A program made the position numbers and the translations under genes. From NCBI GenBank assembly GCA_002362625.1, contig DEUP01000041.1:1-15059 (forward strand): 15,059 bases of DNA, written 5' to 3'. The stretch comes from Clostridiales bacterium UBA3259. Lineage in GTDB: Bacteria; Bacillota_A; Clostridia; Oscillospirales; Oscillospiraceae. Positions 6,672 to 11,768 of this stretch are shown in pieces (the stretch's first letter is position 1; every line of letters begins with the position of its first letter). The notes beneath the pieces were generated by a model. It searched no databases. It saw nothing but the letters and a program-made list of their open reading frames with translations, and was not told the DNA's origin.

Positions 6672-7271
6672 CTAATTTTCCATAAATGCCTTCCGGTCAA
6701 GATCCCCCTCCTGCCAGGAGGCGCTTTTTCCGCAGACCGGGCAGGGATCACAGGCGCGAATCCCCTCGTAGGTGTAGCCGCAGTTTAAGCACCGCCAGCG
6801 GATGGGATTTTCCTTTTCCGTCAGCTCTCCCTTGAGCAGCTGCTCCTCCAGGCAGCGGAACTGGCCGTGGTGGACGCCCTCAATCCGGGCAATCTGCATC
6901 CACAGCCGGGCGGCGTCCTTGTAGCCCTCCCGCCGGGCGATTTCCGCAAAGCCCGGGTAGGCGTTGTCGTGCTCCTCCCGTTCTCCGTCGGCGGCAAAGC
7001 TCAGGTTTTCCGCGGTGGCGCCCAGCTGGAAGGGATACCCGGCGCTGACCTCAATATTGGCCCCGCAGCCGCCCAGCTCCTGAAGCATTTCCAGAAATTC
7101 CTGGGCGTGGACGGCCTCATTATCGGCGGTTTCCTCAAAGATTCTCGCGATCCACTCCTGATTTTCCTTCCGGGCGATACCCGCGTAGATGGTGTAGCGG
7201 CTTCTGGCCTGGGATTCTCCAGCAAAGGAACGGGCCAGGTTTTTCCTTGTTTCTGAATGAATGAATTCCAT
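6672..7271 (-). CDS. Rubrerythrin
   Basis: A 199-residue cytoplasmic non-haem iron protein that reduces hydrogen peroxide in anaerobes, fed electrons by NAD(P)H through rubredoxin-type partners. The ferritin-like four-helix domain (about 1-145) shows the di-iron ligand regions 'AGESQA' (Glu19), 'ETADNEAVHA' (Glu52, His55), 'REEHDNAYPGFAEIA' and 'ARIEGVHH' (Glu131, His134). The C-terminal rubredoxin-like domain has two CxxC pairs (Cys161/164 and Cys177/180) that bind a single iron. The length is normal for the classical two-domain form. Start: ATG 7271 has AAAGGGG upstream. The frame is open to 7343, but those extra codons read back towards the nagB terminator. The gene lies between two terminators (7329-7360 and 6629-6655), so it forms its own unit, though I see no convincing promoter in the short leader. 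The lack of nearby oxidative-stress genes is usual. Confidence 0.95.
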   Translation of the reverse strand: MEFIHSETRKNLARSFAGESQARSRYTIYAGIARKENQEWIARIFEETADNEAVHAQEFLEMLQELGGCGANIEVSAGYPFQLGATAENLSFAADGEREEHDNAYPGFAEIARREGYKDAARLWMQIARIEGVHHGQFRCLEEQLLKGELTEKENPIRWRCLNCGYTYEGIRACDPCPVCGKSASWQEGDLDRKAFMEN

Positions 7272-7328
7272 GGTAATTTCCCCTTTCCTTGGATAGGATT
7301 CCCGGAAAAAGGAAATCTGATACAAAAA

Positions 7329-7360
7329 CAGCCCGTCTCTCAAAAAGGGGAAACGGGCTG
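7329..7360 (-). terminator. Terminator of nagB
   Basis: The arms CAGCCCGT (7329-7336) and ACGGGCTG (7353-7360) form a perfect 8-base stem. On the minus strand it is followed by TTTTTGTATC. It lies 20 bases past the nagB stop and separates nagB from rubrerythrin. The plus-strand side is followed by CTTTT, so weak bidirectional action is possible. Confidence 0.75.
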
Positions 7361-7380
7361 CTTTTCAAACGGGAGGAAAA

Positions 7381-8118
7381 TTACAGCAGATCCTTCACCA
7401 GGGACAGGGCGGCCTCGTCGGCAACCAGGGTGAAGTCGGGATGAAGCTGGAGAATGGAGCCGGGAGCCTGGGGCTGGATGGGGCCGAAGAAGCAGTCCTT
7501 CACGGCCTGGGCCTTGTTTTCGCCGTTGACCACCAGCAGAACCCGCTTTGCCTTCATAATGGCGCCGATGCCCATGGTGTAGGCGTGGGTGGGAACATCC
7601 TCACGGGAGGCGAAGAACCGGGCGTTGGCGTCGATGGTGGAGTCCTTCAGAGCCACCTTGTTGGTGCCCTTCACAAAGGCGTCCCCCGGCTCGTTGAAGC
7701 CGATGTGGCCGTTGGGGCCGAGGCCCAGCAGCTGCAGGTCAGCGCCGCCGAAGGCATCGATGACAGCGTCATACCGGGCGCATTCCGCCTCGGCGTCAGG
7801 GTTCATGCCGTTGGGAATGTTGCAGTTGCTTTGGTCGATGTTCACATGGTCGAACAGGTTGTGACGCATGAAGTAGGCGTAGCTCTGGTCGTGATCCTTG
7901 TTAAGGCCTACATATTCGTCCAGGTTCACGGTTTTGACCTGGGAGAAGTCCAGATCGCCGGATTCATATTTCGCGATCAGCTCTTTGTAGGTGCCGATGG
8001 GGCTGCTGCCGGTGGCAAGGCCCAGAACACAGTCAGGCTTCAGCTGGATCTGAGCGGCGATAATGTTGGCAGCCTTCCGGCTGACGTCAGAATAGTCCTT
8101 TGCGCGAATTAATCTCAT
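7381..8118 (-). CDS. nagB: Glucosamine-6-phosphate deaminase
   Basis: A 245-residue cytoplasmic enzyme that converts glucosamine-6-phosphate to fructose-6-phosphate and ammonia, the step that feeds N-acetylglucosamine and mucin or peptidoglycan amino sugars into glycolysis. Visible family motifs are 'GLATGSSPIGTY' (phosphate loop, about 33-44), 'VNLDEYVGL' (catalytic base Asp67) and 'LGLGPNGHIGFNEP' (about 131-144, with His138 and Glu143). The Asp of the E. coli Asp-His-Glu relay is Asn136 here, as is common in Gram-positive NagB. The length fits the short Bacillota form without the C-terminal allosteric tail. Start: ATG 8118 has GAAAGGGG upstream. The frame is open to 8247, but the likely promoter (8156-8184) lies inside that extension. 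No nagA or transporter gene is adjacent; the gene stands alone between its promoter and terminator. Confidence 0.96.
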   Translation of the reverse strand: MRLIRAKDYSDVSRKAANIIAAQIQLKPDCVLGLATGSSPIGTYKELIAKYESGDLDFSQVKTVNLDEYVGLNKDHDQSYAYFMRHNLFDHVNIDQSNCNIPNGMNPDAEAECARYDAVIDAFGGADLQLLGLGPNGHIGFNEPGDAFVKGTNKVALKDSTIDANARFFASREDVPTHAYTMGIGAIMKAKRVLLVVNGENKAQAVKDCFFGPIQPQAPGSILQLHPDFTLVADEAALSLVKDLL

Positions 8119-8155
8119 GGTATGGTTCCCCTTTCGGTTTTGAATTGCCAAGGAC

Positions 8156-8184
8156 ATTGTACCATCAAAATGGGAAACTGTACA
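8156..8184 (-). promoter_or_regulatory. Probable promoter of nagB
   Basis: On the minus strand, TGTACA (8179-8184) and TACAAT (8156-8161) are separated by 17 bases, giving a leader of about 30 bases before ATG 8118. I see no clear NagR- or cre-type operator. Confidence 0.6.
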
Positions 8185-8301
8185 GTCTTTTTTATCCATT
8201 AAAATCAAAATGATACATTCTTCGTGCTTTCCAGCCCATTCTCTCAAACTGGCCTTAATTTATATTATAATATTGGATATGTATTTATTACCAGATTTCG
8301 C

Positions 8302-8307
8302 TATAAT
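8302..8307 (+). promoter_or_regulatory. -10 box before the ECF S-component gene
   Basis: A perfect TATAAT lies about 30 bases before ATG 8337. The base stretch at the expected -35 place (8279-8284, ATGTAT) is poor, so this may be a weak or activator-dependent promoter. A second AT-rich -10-like stretch (ATATTATAATAT palindrome, 8262-8273) lies further upstream. I recognise no riboswitch in the leader, which is too short for most vitamin riboswitches. Confidence 0.4.
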
Positions 8308-8336
8308 AGCATAAAACCAAAAAGGAGGGAAGAAAT

Positions 8337-8903
8337 ATGGAAAACAAACAGAAAATTTCCACCAAGCGTCTGGTACTGGCTGCCCTTTTGGCGGCTCTGG
8401 TGGCGGTAGGCTCCGCCCTGCGGATCACCATTCCCATTGATATCGGAGGAAATACCTCCTTCCATCTGGGCAACATTATGTGCGCCCTCAGCGGCATTTT
8501 GCTGGGACCCTGGCTGGGAGGACTGGCGGCAGGGCTTGGCTCCATGATCTATGACATGTTCAATCCTATGTACATCGCCGAGTGCTGGATTACCTTTCTC
8601 AGCAAGGGGGCCTGCGGTATTGTCACAGGCCTGGTGATTCTGGGATTCAAAAAGGAGTGGAACCACGGCATCGCAGCCCTGGCGACCACGGCGGGCGCGA
8701 TCACCTATGGGGTGCTGTACCTGCTGAAAACCTACCTGAAAAGTGTTCTGGTCAAGGGATATACCGTGGAAGCGGCCTGGCTGGCCGTGGCGGCGAAGCT
8801 GCCCGCAACGGTATTCAACGCCGTGGTCGCGGTGATCTTTGCCCCCATTCTGGCGGTGGTGATCCGCAAGGCCCTGCGGGAAAGTCATTTGGAGCTGACA
8901 TAA
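8337..8903 (+). CDS. ECF transporter S-component (substrate not assigned)
   Basis: A 188-residue integral membrane protein with about six hydrophobic segments, the fold of the substrate-capturing S-component of energy-coupling-factor vitamin importers. The first helix is 'LVLAALLAALVAVGSALRI' (about 12-30). It is followed by 'GGNTSFHLGNIMCALSGILLG', 'LGSMIYDMFNP' and 'ECWITFLSKGACGIVTGLV', typical of Bacillota S-components of the loose PF12822/PF07155 group. Such proteins bind a vitamin or similar scarce compound and share a common EcfA/A'/T energising module, which is not in this window. Start: an excellent AAGGAGGG site precedes ATG 8337. It is a single-gene unit, divergent from nagB and closed by the terminator at 8917-8954. 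The substrate cannot be told from the sequence alone, and there is no riboswitch to hint at it. Confidence 0.85.
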   Translation: MENKQKISTKRLVLAALLAALVAVGSALRITIPIDIGGNTSFHLGNIMCALSGILLGPWLGGLAAGLGSMIYDMFNPMYIAECWITFLSKGACGIVTGLVILGFKKEWNHGIAALATTAGAITYGVLYLLKTYLKSVLVKGYTVEAAWLAVAAKLPATVFNAVVAVIFAPILAVVIRKALRESHLELT

Positions 8904-8916
8904 TCTGATGGATCGT

Positions 8917-8954
8917 AAAAAGCTGGTCTCTCTGCTTTGGGAGGCCGGCTTTTT
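8917..8954 (+). terminator. Terminator of the ECF S-component gene
   Basis: A 14-base stem (8917-8930 with 8941-8954) including two G-T wobbles and a 10-base loop, with the T-run built into the right arm (GGCTTTTTATG). It lies 14 bases past the stop. Confidence 0.85.
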
Positions 8955-9035
8955 ATGTATGGCGCCGGAGAAGGGGACGTAAATGGAAGGGCTGTTTCTT
9001 TCCTTGACAGGGGACTGGATTTTTTCATTTTGGTG

Positions 9036-9044
9036 TGCTATAAT
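9036..9044 (+). promoter_or_regulatory. Extended -10 promoter of the DUF4317 gene
   Basis: TGCTATAAT is a perfect extended -10 (TG at 9036-9037, TATAAT at 9039-9044), which can work without a good -35. The start would be near 9051, about 30 bases before ATG 9083. A TTGACA at 9004-9009 is 29 bases away and out of register. Confidence 0.65.
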
Positions 9045-9082
9045 GCACGGGCATCTACAGTAGAAGGAAACGAGGTAACAAT

Positions 9083-10234
9083 ATGATCGATAAGGAAATC
9101 AGTGAGATCCGGCGTCACCTGCGCCGGGATCGAAGCAATATTACCCATCTGTTTGGCTGCTATGTCAACGAAAACGGAGAGATAATCTCCGAGTTCCGCC
9201 AGTCCGTGTCCCTGATGCCGGAAAATGAATCTGACAAGTATTTTGCCCTTCTGCGCCGCACCCTCTCCGGCGGCCTGGGGAAGAATCTCATCGACATCAC
9301 CTTCAAAACCAGCCAGGTGGCGGATTCTCCCGAGCATAAGCTATTAATGGGTCTTCGGGACAGTAAGCTGAACGACGAGGAGCTTCGGGGAGAGTTCTAC
9401 AAAAAGGTAATCGAGAATGTGGCCCTGGAGGGAAACTACCTGATTTTACTGGGCTGTGACAGCTATGACGTGCCCTTCAAGGGCAAGGACGGCGGCAGCA
9501 GCGCCGACCAGTCGGAGGAGGTGTATACCTGCATCCTCTGCACCATCTGTCCGGTGAAGCAGACGAAAGCGAACCTCCACTATGTGCCGGAGGAGAAGAC
9601 CTTCCACGACGGTGCTATGAACCAGATGGTGGCCGCTCCCGCTCTGGGCTTCCTGTTCCCGGCCTTTGACAATCGGGCCACCAACATCTATAACGCCCTG
9701 TACTATACCCATGACATCAAGGTAGGCCAGGACGCCTTTATCGAGGCCATTTTCAATACCCCGGTACCCCAGCCCGCCGCGGAGCAGAAGAAGTCCTTCG
9801 AGGCCCTGCTTACCACCTCTCTTGGGGAGGATTGCAGTCTGGACGTGGTTCAGACCGTCCATGACCAGCTCTGCCAGCGGATCGAGCTGCACAAGGAGAG
9901 CAAGGTTCCGGAGCCTCTGATGATCAGCAAGGAAGAGGTGAAGGAGGTCCTGTCCGCCTGCGGCGTCAGCGAGGAGCATGTTGCCAAGTTCAGCGTGGAC
10001 TATGACGAAGCCTTCGGCTTTGAGGCGGACCTCCATCCCAAGAACATTATCGACGACAAGCACTTCGAGGTGAAGACGCCGGATGTGGTCATCAAGGTGG
10101 ACCCTGCCAGAAGTGATCTGGTGGAGACGCGGATCATCGGCGGCGTGAAGTACATCCTGATTTCCGCTGACGAGGACGTGGAGGTCAACGGCGTCAATAT
10201 CCATATTAAGGAGAACGAAGCCGCAACAGTCTGA
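9083..10234 (+). CDS. DUF4317 family protein
   Basis: A 383-residue soluble protein recognised as a DUF4317 member (PF14199), a conserved Clostridia family with no known function. The start 'KEISEIRRHLRRDRSNITHLFGCYVNENGEI' is typical, as are 'FPAFDNRATNIYNALYYTHD' and 'PLMISKEEVKEVLSACGVSEE'. I see no signal peptide, membrane segment or catalytic motif that I can defend. 'CILCTICPV' (about 152-160) gives three closely spaced cysteines that could bind metal or be incidental. The C-terminal 'VVIKVDPARSDLVETRIIGGVKYILISADEDVEVNGV' looks like a small beta domain. Start: GAGG lies about 9 bases before ATG 9083, behind an extended -10 promoter. A Nudix gene begins 13 bases after its stop, so the two are probably co-transcribed. 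Codon use is GC-rich like the host. Confidence 0.88.
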   Translation: MIDKEISEIRRHLRRDRSNITHLFGCYVNENGEIISEFRQSVSLMPENESDKYFALLRRTLSGGLGKNLIDITFKTSQVADSPEHKLLMGLRDSKLNDEELRGEFYKKVIENVALEGNYLILLGCDSYDVPFKGKDGGSSADQSEEVYTCILCTICPVKQTKANLHYVPEEKTFHDGAMNQMVAAPALGFLFPAFDNRATNIYNALYYTHDIKVGQDAFIEAIFNTPVPQPAAEQKKSFEALLTTSLGEDCSLDVVQTVHDQLCQRIELHKESKVPEPLMISKEEVKEVLSACGVSEEHVAKFSVDYDEAFGFEADLHPKNIIDDKHFEVKTPDVVIKVDPARSDLVETRIIGGVKYILISADEDVEVNGVNIHIKENEAATV

Positions 10235-10247
10235 GAAAGGAGCTGCC

Positions 10248-10733
10248 ATGGAAGACATCCTGTTCAAAACCGGCGATTACATTTTTTCATACCGTGTGGG
10301 CGGCGTGCTGATCCATAATGGCAAGGTGCTTCTGCAAAACGCTGAGGGTGATGATGGATATGCTTTTATTGGCGGTCATGTTGCCTTTGGAGAAACGACA
10401 GGTGAAACGCTTATCAGAGAGTTTCGGGAAGAAATTGGAGCAGATATTAAAATCGAAAGATTACTTATGGTAAATGAGAATTTCTTTCCTTGGGGAAATC
10501 GCCCATGTCATCAGATAAATATGTTTTATCTGATTTCCTTGAGGGACGAAACGCAAATTCCCCTTGACCGGGATTTTAAGGCGCTGGACAATTTGGGAAA
10601 TGAGCGTATTGAACTGAATATGTGCTGGATTCCGCTTGAAGATGTGCCCGATATGTGTATTTATCCATCCCAAGCGAAGCAGTACCTTGCCGAGCTTCCA
10701 GAGAAAATCGTGTACTTCGTAAGTAGGGAGTAA
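10248..10733 (+). CDS. Nudix hydrolase
   Basis: A 161-residue cytoplasmic hydrolase of nucleoside-diphosphate-linked compounds. The Nudix box is complete: Gly43, five residues, Glu49, seven residues, then REFREEIGA (Arg57, Glu58, Glu61, Glu62, Gly64). This is the Mg-binding site that cuts the diphosphate. 'GGVLIHNGKVLLQ' and 'YAFIGGHVAFGE' are the usual flanking strands. The substrate cannot be read from sequence; the 'FPWGNRPCHQINMFYLISL' stretch resembles Gram-positive Nudix proteins of unknown target. Start: AAAGGAG lies 5 bases before ATG 10248, and the gene follows DUF4317 after 13 bases, so it is probably operonic. The first 20-25 codons look GC-rich like the host, while the rest is clearly more AT-rich. 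This suggests a transferred gene placed behind the host DUF4317 gene. A bidirectional terminator closes the unit. Confidence 0.92.
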   Translation: MEDILFKTGDYIFSYRVGGVLIHNGKVLLQNAEGDDGYAFIGGHVAFGETTGETLIREFREEIGADIKIERLLMVNENFFPWGNRPCHQINMFYLISLRDETQIPLDRDFKALDNLGNERIELNMCWIPLEDVPDMCIYPSQAKQYLAELPEKIVYFVSRE

Positions 10734-10751
10734 GCGACTACCAGACAAAAT

Positions 10752-10786
10752 AAAGCAGGCTGTGCCGGTTTGGCACAGCCTGCTTT
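10752..10786. terminator. Bidirectional terminator between convergent genes
   Basis: A perfect 15-base stem, AAAGCAGGCTGTGCC (10752-10766) with GGCACAGCCTGCTTT (10772-10786), and a 5-base loop. A-rich DNA on the left and TTTT on the right provide T-runs in both directions. It serves the Nudix gene on the plus strand and the kinase-like gene on the minus strand. Confidence 0.92.
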
Positions 10787-10797
10787 TATGTAGTTTA

Positions 10798-11412
10798 TTA
10801 TGCTTCCCTGGACTTTTCCACAACGCCGCAGACGATGTCCACGCACTGCTCAATACCCAAGGTGCCGGTGTCCAGGCAGATGTCGTAGTTCTGGGCCTGG
10901 CCCCAGTTCCGGCCGGTGTAGTGCTGGTAGTTCACCCGGCGGCGCTTATCCTTCTCATTGAGACGGGCTTCCGGACTCTTGTCGGACTCGCCGTACTTGT
11001 GGACGATCCGGTCGGCACGGTAGGCAATGTCCGCGTAGACGAACAGGTGGAGGGCGTCGGGCCGATCCTTCAGAATGTAGTCCGCGTTCCGGCCTACGAT
11101 GACGCAGGGGCCTTGCTCGGCCAGCTGCAGAATCACGCTGCACTGGATGTTCCAAAGGAAGTCAGCGGTGGACAGGCCGTTCATAACCCCGGGAACACCC
11201 TGGGGGGCAAAGGCATAGGAGAACAGACTGCTGCCGGGAGAATGCTCGCCATGCTCCTCAATGAACTTGGGGGCAAAGCCGGACTCTACAGCAATCTGAT
11301 CCACCAGTTCCTTATCATAGAAGGGAATCCCCAGACGATCCGCGATCATATGGCCTACGGTACGGCCGCCGGAACCAAACTCACGGCTGATGGTAATGAT
11401 TTTCTTTTCCAT
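10798..11412 (-). CDS. Cytidylate kinase-like family protein
   Basis: A 204-residue P-loop protein of the cytidylate-kinase-like family (PF13189). The N-terminus 'IITISREFGSGGRTVGHMIA' carries the nucleotide-binding loop (about 10-20). 'GIPFYDKELVDQIA' is the hallmark that follows, 'CVIVGRNADYIL' (about 103-114) is the central strand, and 'NEKDKRRRVNYQHYTG' is a lid-like basic region. Family members resemble CMP kinase, but most are not proven to phosphorylate CMP, so the phosphate acceptor is open. Start: AAAGGAGG lies 8 bases before ATG 11412, after a near-consensus promoter. The frame stays open upstream to 11718, but that stretch contains the promoter and a terminator and is the out-of-frame image of the small gene at 11546-11710. 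It forms a single-gene unit sharing the terminator at 10752-10786. Confidence 0.92.
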   Translation of the reverse strand: MEKKIITISREFGSGGRTVGHMIADRLGIPFYDKELVDQIAVESGFAPKFIEEHGEHSPGSSLFSYAFAPQGVPGVMNGLSTADFLWNIQCSVILQLAEQGPCVIVGRNADYILKDRPDALHLFVYADIAYRADRIVHKYGESDKSPEARLNEKDKRRRVNYQHYTGRNWGQAQNYDICLDTGTLGIEQCVDIVCGVVEKSREA

Positions 11413-11455
11413 TAAAATGCCTCCTTTCGAGAGAGCGTTCGCTTCTCTTACCTGT

Positions 11456-11484
11456 ATTATAGTCAATTTACCAACAAAAGTCAA
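11456..11484 (-). promoter_or_regulatory. Strong promoter of the cytidylate-kinase-like gene
   Basis: On the minus strand, TTGACT (11479-11484), 17 bases, then perfect TATAAT (11456-11461). The leader of about 37 bases contains an imperfect inverted repeat (AGAGAGCG..CGCTTCTCT on the plus strand, about 11430-11448), which may form a 5' hairpin before the ribosome site. Confidence 0.85.
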
Positions 11485-11515
11485 ACCAAACTTTTTGGAA
11501 TCTGTAAAAAATGCT

Positions 11516-11544
11516 GAAAGCGGCAGCCGTGAGCTGCCGCTTTC
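11516..11544 (-). terminator. Terminator of the pullulanase/small-ORF unit
   Basis: A perfect 12-base stem, GAAAGCGGCAGC (11516-11527) with GCTGCCGCTTTC (11533-11544), and a 5-base loop. On the minus strand it is followed by a TTTTTT run at 11506-11511. It starts 2 bases after the stop of the 54-residue ORF, which supports that ORF being the last gene of a transcript. Confidence 0.9.
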
Positions 11545-11545
11545 G

Positions 11546-11710
11546 TTACTGAATATGCTCCTCAGCACAGTTATCCAGGACGAAGACGCCCATTTCCTTC
11601 CAGTCCGGTGCGGAAAACTTCTTGATAGAGCAGCTGTCAAAGGCAGGACAGATCTCTTCCTCCGGATCCAGACGGACAAAGGAATTTTGCTTTTCCTTTC
11701 GATTTTCCAT
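11546..11710 (-). CDS. Small 54-residue cysteine-containing protein, unknown
   Basis: This encodes MENRKEKQNS...CAEEHIQ, 54 residues. It is acidic at the middle and C-terminus, with a basic start, three cysteines (Cys21, Cys27, Cys48) and no membrane segment. I do not recognise a family. Evidence that it is real: a GGGGTGA ribosome site a few bases before ATG 11710, host-like codon use, and a perfect terminator starting 2 bases after the stop. It lies 58 bases after the pullulanase gene on the same strand, with no terminator between them, so it is probably on the same transcript. A CCCCG stretch (CGGGG on the plus strand at 11736-11740) could pair with the ribosome site (11718-11722) and damp translation. 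The cysteines suggest metal binding or redox, but this is speculation. Confidence 0.65.
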   Translation of the reverse strand: MENRKEKQNSFVRLDPEEEICPAFDSCSIKKFSAPDWKEMGVFVLDNCAEEHIQ

Positions 11711-11768
11711 GCACTCACCCCGTATTCAGGATGCCCGGGGAACGGAAAATCATACGTCTGAGGAAAGA

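Noticed and set aside
7441..8112. Plus-strand open frame opposite nagB
   Set aside because: Val/Gly/Ala-rich shadow of a clearly identified NagB; no start signals.
8119..8336. Possible vitamin riboswitch before the ECF S-component
   Set aside because: No conserved riboswitch core was recognised, and only about 25 bases remain between the -10 box and the gene start.
9004..9009. Perfect TTGACA before the DUF4317 gene
   Set aside because: It is 29 bases from the TATAAT, too far for a normal sigma-A promoter; the extended -10 explains the promoter better.
9446..10267. Minus-strand open frame opposite DUF4317
   Set aside because: Shadow of the DUF4317 gene, which has promoter, ribosome site and family match.
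11413..11718. Upstream extension of the cytidylate-kinase-like frame
   Set aside because: This stretch contains a terminator and the near-consensus promoter of the gene. The family start motif begins right at ATG 11412 behind AAAGGAGG.
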